Assembly (NCBI RefSeq): GCF_035690525.1
Contig: NZ_DASSKM010000119.1
Span: 1 to 25,412, forward strand
Direction of reading: 5' to 3'
From: Salinisphaera sp035690525
GTDB taxonomy: Bacteria > Pseudomonadota > Gammaproteobacteria > Nevskiales > Salinisphaeraceae
Length of the DNA stretch: 25,412 nt
The notes beneath the pieces are model-generated. The model saw only the letters and a list, made by a program, of their open reading frames with translations, did not search any database and was not told the origin of the DNA. Shown piece after piece: positions 17,752-24,753 of this stretch. The first letter of the stretch is position 1; each line of letters begins with the position of its first letter. A program made the translations under genes and the position numbers.

Positions 17752-18717
17752 CTAGCGGCCGCGATCGAACAGCGCATCCATGAAGTGTTCGGATTCGAAC
17801 ACGCCCAGATCGGCGACCGTTTCGCCGACGCCGATGAAGCGCAGCGGCAATCCGAGCTTCTGGCAGATGGCGAACACCACGCCGCCGGCGGCCGAGCCGT
17901 CGAGCTTGGTCACGGTGATGCCGGTGACGCCGACCGCGTCGTTAAAAGCCACTGCCTGCTGTAATGCGTTGCCGCCGGTGGTGGCGTCGACCACCAGCAT
18001 GATCTCGTGCGGCGCGTCGGCGTTGTGCTTGCCCAGCACGCGCTTGATCTTCTTGAGCTCCTCCATCAGGTGGCCTTGCGTGTGCAAACGCCCGGCGGTG
18101 TCGGCGATGAGCACGTCGATGCCGCGTGCCTTGGCGCGCGAATAGGCGTCATAGACGACCGAAGCGGCGTCGGCGCCGCTGCCCTGGGAGACCACCGGCA
18201 CGTTGTTGCGCTCGCCCCAGTCGGCGAGTTGTTCGACCGCGGCCGCGCGAAAGGTATCGCCGGCGGCCAGCATCACCGACTTGCCGGCATCCTGAAGCTT
18301 CTTGGACAGTTTACCGATGGTCGTGGTCTTGCCCACCCCGTTCACGCCGACCATGAGGATCACATAAGGCTGAACATCGTCGGCGATCTCGAGCGGCGCC
18401 TCGCAGGGCGCGAGGATGTTGCCCAGGTGTTCGCGCAGCGACTTGCCGAGATCCTTGGACGTGCGCAGCCGGCCGCCGTCGTAGAGGGTCTGCAGCCGGT
18501 GCATGACCTGACTGGTGGCGTCGACCCCGACATCCGACAACAGCAATTGGGTTTCCAACTCGTCGAGCGCATCCTGATCGACGGTTTCGCCCGGCAGCAG
18601 ATTGCGTAGATCATAGGTGAGCCATGAGTTGCCCTTGTTCAAACTGGCGCGCATCCGGGTCAGGAAGCCGGGCTGCTTGAGTTTGGTGGTCGGGCGACGG
18701 GCTTCGGGCTTGGCCAT
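17752..18717 (-). CDS. ftsY: Signal recognition particle receptor FtsY
   Basis: SRP receptor GTPase that docks ribosome-nascent chain-SRP complexes at the membrane translocon. From the ATG at 18717 it is 321 aa; an upstream GTG at 18750 would add an 11-residue extension with no family resemblance and would place the start 11 bases after a stable hairpin. The N domain (GFLTRMRASLNKGNS and LLLSDVGVDA) leads into the G domain with GVNGVGKTTTIGKL, DTFRAAAVEQL, DTAGRLHTQGHLMEELKKI and TKLDGSAAGG. Unlike E. coli FtsY, there is almost no acidic A domain: only about 15 basic residues precede the N domain. hemL lies upstream on the same strand and ftsE downstream. Confidence 0.95.
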   Translation of the reverse strand: MAKPEARRPTTKLKQPGFLTRMRASLNKGNSWLTYDLRNLLPGETVDQDALDELETQLLLSDVGVDATSQVMHRLQTLYDGGRLRTSKDLGKSLREHLGNILAPCEAPLEIADDVQPYVILMVGVNGVGKTTTIGKLSKKLQDAGKSVMLAAGDTFRAAAVEQLADWGERNNVPVVSQGSGADAASVVYDAYSRAKARGIDVLIADTAGRLHTQGHLMEELKKIKRVLGKHNADAPHEIMLVVDATTGGNALQQAVAFNDAVGVTGITVTKLDGSAAGGVVFAICQKLGLPLRFIGVGETVADLGVFESEHFMDALFDRGR

Positions 18718-18760
18718 GATGGTCGGCGTCTCGTGTCCGTTCGGTTGCACAGGAAATACG

Positions 18761-18780
18761 CGCCCCGTCGCGGCGGGGCG
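18761..18780 (-). terminator. GC hairpin between hemL and ftsY
   Basis: A perfect 7-bp stem CGCCCCG/CGGGGCG (18761-18767 and 18774-18780) with a six-base loop. On the minus strand it is followed by CGTATTTCC, a poor U-tract, so it is a weak terminator or an attenuator that reduces transcription entering ftsY. It begins about 18 bases after the hemL stop. Confidence 0.4.
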
Positions 18781-18797
18781 TCGTTAGCGGCGCTACT

Positions 18798-20129
18798 TTA
18801 GCATCGCCGCCGGGCGCTTGCGGCCACGGCCGCGAACGCCTTGTCGGCCGCGTCCAGCGTCGCCTGGATGGCCGCGTCGTCGTGGGCGCGCGAGACGAAG
18901 GCGGCCTCGAACGCGGCCGGCGCGAGATAGACGCCGTTGTCGAGCATGCCGTGGAAAAAGCGGGCGAAGGCATCCAGATCGCAGGCCGCGACTTCGTCGA
19001 AGCGCGTCACGCGCTCGGCAGTCGTGAAAAACATGCCGAACATCGCGCCCGCGGCCTGGGTCATGAAGGGCACGCCGTGTTTATCGGCGCGCTCGGCGAG
19101 GCCCTGTCGCAGGGCCGTGATCTTCGGCTCGATCGCCGCGTGCACCGAGCCGTCGCGGATCTGGCTCAGGGTGGCGATGCCCGCGGCCATGCCCAGCGGA
19201 TGCCCGGACAGGGTGCCGGCCTGGTAGACCGGCCCGCTCGGCGCCAGGCTTTCCATCACCGAGGCCGGCCCGCCGACCGCGCCGACCGGCATGCCGCCGC
19301 CCACGATCTTGCCGAGCGCGGTGAGGTCCGGGGTGACGCCGAAATACGCCTGAGCACAGCCCGGATGCACGCGGAAACCGGTCATCACCTCGTCGAAGAC
19401 GAGCAGCGCGCCGTGCGCATCGCAAAGGCTGCGCAGGCCGTCGAGAAAGCCTTCGACCGGCGGCACGCAGTTCATGTTGCCGGCCACCGGCTCGACCATG
19501 ACGGCGGCGATATCGTCGCCGTGTTCGGCGAACGCGACCTTGACCGATTCCAGATCGTTATAGGTGGCGACCAGCGTGTCCTCGACCACCGACGCCGGCA
19601 CGCCGGGCGAGCCGGGAATGCCGAGCGTGAGCGCGCCGGAGCCGGCATTGACCAGAAGCGCATCGACATGGCCGTGGTAATTGCCGGCGAACTTGAGGAT
19701 CTTGTTGCGTCCGGTGTGGCCGCGCGCCAGGCGGATAGCGGTCATCGCGGCCTCGGTGCCGGAATTGACCATGCGCACCGATTCGATCGAGTCGACCATC
19801 GCGCTGATCAACTCGGCGAGTTCGATTTCGAGCCCGGTGGGCGCGCCGAACGACAGGCCCTTGCCGGCCTGTTGCCGGACCGCCTCGACCACCGCCGGAT
19901 CGGCGTGGCCGAGAATCATCGGGCCGAAGGAGCCGACATAGTCGACGTAGTCGTTGCCGTCGACATCGGTGATCCACGCGCCCTGGGCCCGATCAATGAA
20001 CACCGGCGCGCCGCCGCCCACGCCGTTGAACGCACGGGCCGGCGAGTTGACCCCGCCGGGTATTAAGCGCCGGGCGCGATCGAACAGTTCGACCGAACGC
20101 GGGCCGGGGTGGGCGTGCTGCGTGCTCAT
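18798..20129 (-). CDS. hemL: Glutamate-1-semialdehyde 2,1-aminomutase
   Basis: PLP/PMP enzyme that converts glutamate-1-semialdehyde to 5-aminolevulinate in the C5 route to tetrapyrroles. The 443 aa compare with 426 in E. coli. Recognisable segments are LIPGGVNSPARAFNGVGG, VNSGTEAAMTAIRLARG, FAGNYHGHVDALLV, VFDEVMTGFRV and the cofactor lysine K274 in LGKIVGGGMPVGA. A GGAG lies seven bases before the ATG. The gene starts 28 bp downstream of thiE on the same strand, a thiD-thiE-hemL arrangement known in other gammaproteobacteria. The product also feeds siroheme for CysI and heme for the oxidase served by ctaB/cyoE. Confidence 0.97.
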   Translation of the reverse strand: MSTQHAHPGPRSVELFDRARRLIPGGVNSPARAFNGVGGGAPVFIDRAQGAWITDVDGNDYVDYVGSFGPMILGHADPAVVEAVRQQAGKGLSFGAPTGLEIELAELISAMVDSIESVRMVNSGTEAAMTAIRLARGHTGRNKILKFAGNYHGHVDALLVNAGSGALTLGIPGSPGVPASVVEDTLVATYNDLESVKVAFAEHGDDIAAVMVEPVAGNMNCVPPVEGFLDGLRSLCDAHGALLVFDEVMTGFRVHPGCAQAYFGVTPDLTALGKIVGGGMPVGAVGGPASVMESLAPSGPVYQAGTLSGHPLGMAAGIATLSQIRDGSVHAAIEPKITALRQGLAERADKHGVPFMTQAAGAMFGMFFTTAERVTRFDEVAACDLDAFARFFHGMLDNGVYLAPAAFEAAFVSRAHDDAAIQATLDAADKAFAAVAASARRRC

Positions 20130-20157
20130 TTTTGACTCCGAACGAAGAATATCCCGA

Positions 20158-20823
20158 CTACTTTAGGGGCTCGGCGCCCGGCCCGCGACGGCCTGCGCCG
20201 GCGCATTCGCGCGCGTCGAATAGCCCGGCGAGTTCGGCCGTCGCGGCCGCGGGATCGGCGGCCCCGAACAGCCCGGCCGAGACCGCGACCAGATCGGCGC
20301 CGGCGTCGATCAGGGTGGCGGCGTTGGCGGCGTCGATGCCGCCGATGGCGACCACCGGCACGCCGAATTGCCGCGCCGCGGCGAGCACCGCGGGGTCGGC
20401 CGGCGGCGCGTCGGGCTTGGTGCGCGAGGCAAAGAAGCGCCCGAAACTGACGTAACCGGCGCCGGCGGCCAACCCCGCCCGCGCGCGCGAAAGCCGATCC
20501 TGGCAACTGATGCCGATAATCGCGCTCGGGCCGAGCGCGGCGCGGGCCCGGGCGACGCTGCCGTCGGTCTGGCCCAGATGCACGCCGTCGGCGCCGATCT
20601 CGACGGCCAGGCGCCAGTCGTCGTTGACGATCAGCCGGGCGTCGTGCGCCCGCGTGAGCGCGGCCAGTTCGGCGAGCAGGCCGCGATCGGGCGCCCGGTC
20701 GCGCTTGTCGCGGTACTGTAGCCAAACCGCGCCGGCGCCGAGCACGGCGTCGACCGCGTCCAGCCGGTCGTGCGCCAGGCTGGCCCGGTCGTAGATGGCA
20801 TAGACGCCGCGCACGCCGCTCAT
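20158..20823 (-). CDS. thiE: Thiamine-phosphate synthase
   Basis: TIM-barrel enzyme that couples HMP pyrophosphate with the thiazole phosphate to give thiamine monophosphate. From the ATG at 20823 it is 221 aa, as usual; an upstream in-frame extension of 29 codons lies within the thiD coding end and is not family-like. Motifs are VWLQYRDK, ARLIVNDDWRLA, GADGVHLGQTD, IIGISCQ, YVSFGRFFASRTK and VVAIGGI. Its start overlaps the thiD stop as ATGA, giving tight translational coupling. The C-terminus has a short Gly/Arg-rich tail. Confidence 0.94.
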   Translation of the reverse strand: MSGVRGVYAIYDRASLAHDRLDAVDAVLGAGAVWLQYRDKRDRAPDRGLLAELAALTRAHDARLIVNDDWRLAVEIGADGVHLGQTDGSVARARAALGPSAIIGISCQDRLSRARAGLAAGAGYVSFGRFFASRTKPDAPPADPAVLAAARQFGVPVVAIGGIDAANAATLIDAGADLVAVSAGLFGAADPAAATAELAGLFDARECAGAGRRGPGAEPLK

Positions 20824-21635
20824 GTGTCGCGCTCCGGGTCGCGTCCTGGCCAGCGGTCCGGAATCGATTGCCCGGTGCCGGCGCGAAAGCCCGATTGCAG
20901 CGTCCGCCATGTATAAGCCTGGGCGCCGGCCACCGCCTCGGGCAGCGGCTGTCGAGTCGCCAGCCGCGCCGCCAGACTGGCCGCCAGGGTACAGCCCGAA
21001 CCGTGGAAGCGGCCGGTAAGACGCGGCCAGCGATAGGTTTGGATGCTGCCGTCGGGCGCATACAGGCGGTTGATTACGTCGTCGTCACCTTGGCCGCCAT
21101 CTTCGTCGCCGCCGGTGATCAGGGCGTGGCAGCCGGTCTCGACCAGCGCGGCGCCGCAGCGGTCGATATCGGGTTCGCCGTCACACAGCCGCCTTGCCTC
21201 GTCGGCGTTCGGGGTGATCACGCGTGCCCGGGCGAACAACCGCGCGCGCAGGGCCCGCCCGACCGGATCGCCGGCCAGTTCGCCGCCACCGGCGGCCACC
21301 AGCACCGGATCGACCACCAGCGGCACGTCGGCCAAATCTTCGGCCAGACGATCGACCAGGCGGGCCACGATTTCGACCTGGCCGACGCTCGCCAGCACGC
21401 CGGTCTTGATCGCGGCGAAGCTCATGTCGTCGAGCAGGGTGTCGATGCAGGCGGCGAAGAAGTCGTCGTCCACCGGCTGGACGGCGTAGGCGTTGCGCGT
21501 GTCCTGGCGGGTCAGGGCGGTGATCACCGACGCCGCGTGGCCGCTATTGGCGGCCACCGCCTCGATATCGGCCTGCATGCCGGCGCCGCCGCTCGGGTCG
21601 TGGCCGGAGAGGATCAATATATTGGGATGCGTCAT
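20820..21635 (-). CDS. thiD: Hydroxymethylpyrimidine/phosphomethylpyrimidine kinase
   Basis: Ribokinase-fold enzyme that phosphorylates HMP and HMP-P to HMP-PP for thiamine synthesis. Starting from ATG at 21635 (MTHPNILILSGHDPSGGAG) it is 271 aa, normal for the family; 37 upstream codons in the same frame are not homologous. Further motifs are ALTRQDTRNAYAV, LVVDPVLVAAGG, ITPNADEARRL and the anion-hole/catalytic GSGCTLA. It heads the thiD-thiE-hemL run. A 7-bp hairpin ends two bases before the AUG and no Shine-Dalgarno is visible. I searched the leader by eye for the conserved parts of a TPP riboswitch and found none. Confidence 0.95.
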   Translation of the reverse strand: MTHPNILILSGHDPSGGAGMQADIEAVAANSGHAASVITALTRQDTRNAYAVQPVDDDFFAACIDTLLDDMSFAAIKTGVLASVGQVEIVARLVDRLAEDLADVPLVVDPVLVAAGGGELAGDPVGRALRARLFARARVITPNADEARRLCDGEPDIDRCGAALVETGCHALITGGDEDGGQGDDDVINRLYAPDGSIQTYRWPRLTGRFHGSGCTLAASLAARLATRQPLPEAVAGAQAYTWRTLQSGFRAGTGQSIPDRWPGRDPERDT

Positions 21636-21637
21636 GC

Positions 21638-21659
21638 CGGCCAGTGTAGGGGCTGGCCG
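21638..21659 (-). promoter_or_regulatory. Hairpin directly upstream of the thiD start codon
   Basis: CGGCCAG/CTGGCCG (21638-21644 and 21653-21659, eight-base loop) ends two bases before the thiD AUG. In RNA it would cover the place where a ribosome binding site should be, so it could lower or control thiD translation. The structure is visible in the sequence; the role is inferred. Confidence 0.4.
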
Positions 21660-21724
21660 TACAAGGTGCGAGACCCGGCGCGGCCGACTGAACACGGTGC
21701 GAGCCGGATGCCTGCCGTGGTCCG

Positions 21725-21762
21725 GCCGGGGCGCGTCGTTATGCACAATCGCCGGGGCGCGT
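21725..21762. repeat. 12-bp direct repeat flanking a DnaA box
   Basis: GCCGGGGCGCGT occurs exactly at 21725-21736 and again at 21751-21762. The 14 bases between the copies contain the DnaA-box match TTATGCACA. Confidence 0.7.
21739..21747 (+). promoter_or_regulatory. DnaA box TTATGCACA
   Basis: Exact match to the DnaA consensus TTATNCACA, centred between two copies of a 12-bp direct repeat and 104 bp upstream of the thiD start. Confidence 0.5.
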
Positions 21763-21832
21763 ATTCGATCTCGGTCTAGTGTTTTCCTCAGCCCGATCGC
21801 GCATTCGGATGGTGCTACGTAAGTTTTTGTCT

Positions 21833-21861
21833 TTGAACGCTTGTGTCGTAGTGGTTACAAA
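21833..21861 (+). promoter_or_regulatory. Candidate sigma-70 promoter in the intergenic region
   Basis: TTGAAC (21833-21838) and TACAAA (21856-21861) with a 17-bp spacer. A start near 21868 would give a leader of about 450 bases before the O-methyltransferase ATG, or a separate non-coding transcript crossing the second DnaA box. Confidence 0.35.
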
Positions 21862-21918
21862 TTCGCCGGTTTGCCTAAGTCACCGCAATCACGCCCTCGA
21901 CGCGCGTTGCACCGGGGT

Positions 21919-21939
21919 ATTTCCACAGAGTTATCCACA
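21919..21939 (+). promoter_or_regulatory. DnaA box TTATCCACA with adjacent near-match
   Basis: TTATCCACA (21931-21939) is the highest-affinity E. coli-type DnaA box. Twelve bases upstream, ATTTCCACA (21919-21927) differs by one base from the accepted TTTTNCACA form. The pair reads like origin DNA, where such boxes are repeated. Confidence 0.6.
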
Positions 21940-22315
21940 GGTTTTGTGAATGCCCGCGCTTTCGCGTTTTCACTCAAACGTTTAGCTCGTCGGCACGGGT
22001 ACAGGTAGGCGGAAAAAGGGCGGCTGGTGTTTTTGTCAAGCCGTTGTTCCCTGCCCAAAGGTCTGATAAGGCAGTCAAAATCCTATCCGGCGCGGGTAAG
22101 TAATTCTACTAGGTCGGTTTTTCGGCCCGAGCGGGCGGCTCGTGCAGGCGATGCACGCGCGTGCCGATGGTGGCCTCGTCGCCGAGGTGAAGCACGCGCC
22201 ACCCGGGCGCGCGTTCGTCGTCTTCGGCGAAAGCGCGGCTGTGCGGTCGGAACTGACGCATGGCCGCCCGTCATGGCGATTCTCCTGCGCACGGGCTTTG
22301 ACGTATCCTGCCAGC

Positions 22316-22984
22316 ATGACAGACGAGGCAGAACCGGCAGCGCTCGACTCGCGGTTGCGCGCCTATATCGACCGGATCGGCAGCCGCGAGCCGGCGCATC
22401 TGGCGGCCAATCGGCGCGTGACCGAGGCCGCGGGCCACTCCCATCTCCAGGTCAGCCCGCGCCAGGGACAGCTCATGGCGCTGTTGGTGGCCCTGGTCGA
22501 AGCGCGCCGCGGTATCGAGGTCGGGGTCTACGCCGGGTATTCGACCTTATGGCTGGCCGAGGCGATCGGCCCGCGCGGACGCATCCTGGCTTGCGATCAC
22601 GATCCGGAGATCACCGCGCGCGCGGCCGCCGACTGGGCCTCGGCCGGACTCGCCGATCGCATCGATCTCCGGCTAGGCGACGCGCTGGAGACACTGAACC
22701 GCGAGGTCGCCGCCGGCATGGCCGGCGCCTACGATTTCGCGTTCATCGATGCCGACAAGGCGCGCTACATCGATTACTACGAGCGATGTCTGGCGCTGGT
22801 GCGTCCGGGCGGGCTGATCATGGCCGACAACACGCTCTGGTATACCCGGGTGGCCGATCCGGACTGCCGCGACGATCAGACTGAAGCCGTGCGAGCCTTC
22901 AACCGGCACGTCGCGATCGATGAGCGGGTTGATATTTCGGTTCTGCCGATCGGCGACGGTCTCACGCTGGCCCGCAAGCGATGA
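22316..22984 (+). CDS. Class I SAM-dependent O-methyltransferase, caffeoyl-CoA OMT-like
   Basis: Predicted 222-aa cytosolic methyltransferase of the cation-dependent O-methyltransferase family (catechol or caffeoyl-CoA type). The SAM motif I reads IEVGVYAGYSTLWLAEAI. A GRILACDHDPE strand end carries the ribose-binding acid. The metal/catalytic segment is FAFIDADKARYIDYYE, with ADNTLW for the later metal ligands. The substrate is unknown. ATG at 22316 is preferred to one 58 codons upstream because family similarity begins here. The stop overlaps the next ATG (ATGA), so it is coupled to the DUF938 gene. Confidence 0.88.
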   Translation: MTDEAEPAALDSRLRAYIDRIGSREPAHLAANRRVTEAAGHSHLQVSPRQGQLMALLVALVEARRGIEVGVYAGYSTLWLAEAIGPRGRILACDHDPEITARAAADWASAGLADRIDLRLGDALETLNREVAAGMAGAYDFAFIDADKARYIDYYERCLALVRPGGLIMADNTLWYTRVADPDCRDDQTEAVRAFNRHVAIDERVDISVLPIGDGLTLARKR

Positions 22985-23595
22985 ACCTCCGGATCGGAGA
23001 TGCCTCGGCTGCCGAGCGCAACAAGCGCCCCATCTTCGATGCGCTGGTGACGTGGCTGGCCGATGCGCGCGCGGTACTCGAGATCGGCGCCGGCGACGCC
23101 ACCCATGCCCGTTATGCGCGTCGGCGGCTGCCGCATGTTCGCTGGCAGACCAGCGAGGCGCCGGCGCATCTGCGGCGTCTGACCGCGGCGCTGGTGGACG
23201 GCGCCCGCGACCCGCGCCTGCCCGCGCCGCTGGCGCTGGACGTGCGCGGCGCGTGGCCGGCGGCTTGTTTCGATGCCGTTTTCGCCGCCAATGTCGCCCA
23301 TATCATGAGCGAGACCGCGGTGGCGGCGCTGTTCGCCGGCGCCGGCGCTCATCTGAACGCGCACGGGCTGTTCTGCCTGTACGGGCCGTTTTTCGACGCC
23401 GACGAAACGCCCGGGGAGGGCAATCTGGGGTTCGATCGAGCGCTTCGCGCCCGCGATCCGGCCATGGGCGTCCGCGCCCGCCAAGCGCTCGACGCGCTGG
23501 CCGCGGACCACGGCCTGGTTTGCGCCGCCCGGCTGACGATGCCGAGCGACAATCGATTGCTCATCTGGCGCAAGGCCGATTCGCCAAGGCGTTGA
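22981..23595 (+). CDS. DUF938 family protein, methyltransferase-like
   Basis: A 204-aa protein matching the DUF938 pattern: an N-terminal SAAERNKRPIFDAL, the SAM-like glycine motif VLEIGAGDATHARYAR, WQTSEAP in place of motif II, FAANVAHIMS, and LFCLYGPFFDADE followed by SNRLLIWRK-type ending. The family has a Rossmann methyltransferase fold without a firmly assigned substrate. It is translationally coupled to the O-methyltransferase through ATGA, so the two may modify the same compound or act in one pathway; that is inference. A strong palindromic terminator lies just downstream. Confidence 0.85.
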   Translation: MNLRIGDASAAERNKRPIFDALVTWLADARAVLEIGAGDATHARYARRRLPHVRWQTSEAPAHLRRLTAALVDGARDPRLPAPLALDVRGAWPAACFDAVFAANVAHIMSETAVAALFAGAGAHLNAHGLFCLYGPFFDADETPGEGNLGFDRALRARDPAMGVRARQALDALAADHGLVCAARLTMPSDNRLLIWRKADSPRR

Positions 23596-23597
23596 AA

Positions 23598-23617
23598 ACA
23601 GCCGGCGCGCCGGCTGT
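23598..23617. terminator. Bidirectional terminator, 20-bp perfect palindrome
   Basis: ACAGCCGGCGCGCCGGCTGT is a perfect 20-base palindrome between convergent genes, two bases after the DUF938 stop and 14 bases after the dehydrogenase stop. On the minus strand the stem runs into TTTTC, on the plus strand into CTTGTTG, so it should stop the leftward transcript better. Confidence 0.65.
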
Positions 23618-23631
23618 CTTGTTGCCAAATT

Positions 23632-24588
23632 TCAAGGGTTGATGCGCGCCGAATCGTCGCCCGCACGGAAGGCGGCGATATTGGCGGCCACAGCGTCGAT
23701 CGAACGTTGGCGCGCGGCGCGACTCGCCCAGGCGGTATGCGGCGTGATGATCAGATTGGCCGGCTTGCGGTCGATCAGCGGGTGGCCGTCGCGCGGTGGC
23801 TCGCGGTCGAGTACATCGACCGCCGCGCCGGCGATCGCGCCGTTTTCCAGGGCATCAATCAGGGCGGCCGAATCGATCACGCCGCCGCGCGCGGTATTGA
23901 TGACGATCGCCGTGTTTTTCATGCGGGCCAGGGCGCTGTGGTCGATCAGGTTGCGGGTACGCTCGGTTAGCGGGCAGTGCAGGCTGAGATAATCGCTTTG
24001 CGCGAGCACATCCTCGAAAGCCACACGGCGCGCGCGTACGCTCTCTGCGCCGGGGCGCTCGGCGATGAGCACGTCCATGCCGAAGGCCCGGGCGAGGCCG
24101 GCGACCGCGGCGCCCAGTTCGCCGTAGCCGACGATGCCGAGCGTCGCTCCCGCCAGTTCTTCGATCGGATAATCGAGCATGCAGAAGAATTCGGATCGTT
24201 GCCAGGCGCCGCCGGCGACCGCGGCGTCGTAGTCGTGCCAGCGGGTGGCGAAGGCCAGCATCAGGGCCAGCACATGCTGGGACACCGCGGGCGTGGCGTA
24301 GCCGGTGACGTTGATCACCGGGATGCCGCGCTCGGCCGCCGCCTCGATATCGATATTGTTATAACCGGTCGCGGTCAGACAGATCAGTTTGAGATCCGGC
24401 GCGGCCTCGAGCGCGCGGCGGTCGATCACGACCTTGTTGGTCACGATCACGTCGACCTCGGCGATGCGCTTACGCACTTGGTCGTCGGAGGTGGCGTGAT
24501 ACCACCGCCAATCCTCCACGGCGGCTTCGAGCCGGGACCAGTCCAGGCGATCGCCGACCGAGCCGGCATCAAGAAAACAGGCGCGCAT
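23632..24588 (-). CDS. D-2-hydroxyacid dehydrogenase, glycerate dehydrogenase-like
   Basis: NAD(P)-dependent oxidoreductase of the D-isomer 2-hydroxyacid dehydrogenase family. From the ATG at 24588 (MRACFLDAGSVG) it is 318 aa; it has AAGGAG five bases upstream, whereas the ATG ten codons earlier has none. The substrate loop is LTATGYNNIDIEAA, the nucleotide motif GYGELG, and the catalytic triad is the Arg of NTARGGVID, the Glu of DVLDREPP and the His of ITPHTAWAS. The length and lack of a regulatory domain point to HprA-type glycerate/hydroxypyruvate reductase rather than SerA. It is divergent from a MarR regulator, which may control it. Confidence 0.92.
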   Translation of the reverse strand: MRACFLDAGSVGDRLDWSRLEAAVEDWRWYHATSDDQVRKRIAEVDVIVTNKVVIDRRALEAAPDLKLICLTATGYNNIDIEAAAERGIPVINVTGYATPAVSQHVLALMLAFATRWHDYDAAVAGGAWQRSEFFCMLDYPIEELAGATLGIVGYGELGAAVAGLARAFGMDVLIAERPGAESVRARRVAFEDVLAQSDYLSLHCPLTERTRNLIDHSALARMKNTAIVINTARGGVIDSAALIDALENGAIAGAAVDVLDREPPRDGHPLIDRKPANLIITPHTAWASRAARQRSIDAVAANIAAFRAGDDSARINP

Positions 24589-24631
24589 TTCATCTCCTTC
24601 TCTCGAGTCGCGCGGCACGCATACGGCTCGT

Positions 24632-24680
24632 ATTGGAAAACCTTCAACGATAATCTACGACTATAGTTTTTCAATATAAT
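24632..24680. promoter_or_regulatory. Divergent promoters and inverted repeat between dehydrogenase and MarR genes
   Basis: Minus strand: TTGAAA (24669-24674) and TATCGT (24647-24652) with 16-bp spacing form a plausible promoter for the dehydrogenase, leaving about 50 bases of leader. Plus strand: a perfect -10 TATAAT (24675-24680) for marR without a good -35. An inverted repeat ATTGGAAAA (24632-24640) and TTTTTCAAT (24667-24675), 8 of 9 bases matching, spans both promoters and touches both core elements. It is a natural candidate operator for the adjacent MarR protein. Confidence 0.5.
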
Positions 24681-24753
24681 CGTGCAGGTTAAGCTATGCT
24701 CAAGTCTGAATTCCTATCGTAGTCATACCGAGGCGCACAGGGACCTTGAGCCG

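Larger units (their letters stand above)
21660..22315. other. Long gene-free region between thiD and the O-methyltransferase gene
   Basis: Together with the thiD hairpin this is about 680 bp without a convincing gene. Transcription leaves it in both directions. The central part (about 21781-22100) is visibly poorer in G+C than the flanking genes. It holds two perfect DnaA boxes, a near-match, a 12-bp direct repeat and a candidate plus-strand promoter. A frame running into the methyltransferase from 22142 is open, but its 58 extra residues do not resemble the family. I recognise no tRNA, SRP RNA, tmRNA, RNase P RNA or TPP riboswitch in it. Confidence 0.7.

Noticed and set aside
20158..20823. 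ThiE loop FGRFFASRTK as a lost catalytic motif
   Set aside because: The family usually shows GPxFxTxTK, but I recall the GRFF form from other gammaproteobacterial ThiE proteins, and the Lys and surrounding motifs are kept.
20824..20910. N-terminal extension of thiE
   Set aside because: It lies within the thiD coding end, has no ThiE similarity, and the ATGA junction gives a better start.
21636..21746. N-terminal extension of thiD
   Set aside because: Family similarity starts at MTHPNILILSG; the upstream codons are Arg/Pro-rich and contain the hairpin.
21636..21900. TPP riboswitch upstream of thiD
   Set aside because: A CTGAG string exists on the minus strand, but the conserved GAACCTGA and the other helix sequences are absent.
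21780..22140. Known structural RNA (4.5S, 6S, tmRNA, RNase P) in the gene-free region
   Set aside because: The conserved cores of the SRP, tmRNA and RNase P RNAs are absent; 6S cannot be excluded by eye but no long imperfect hairpin was evident.
22142..22315. N-terminal extension of the O-methyltransferase
   Set aside because: The 58 extra residues are not like the family and composition differs; the ATG at 22316 gives the normal length.
24682..24753. GTG start for the MarR gene
   Set aside because: It lies two bases after the TATAAT, inside the promoter, so a transcript from that promoter would lack it.
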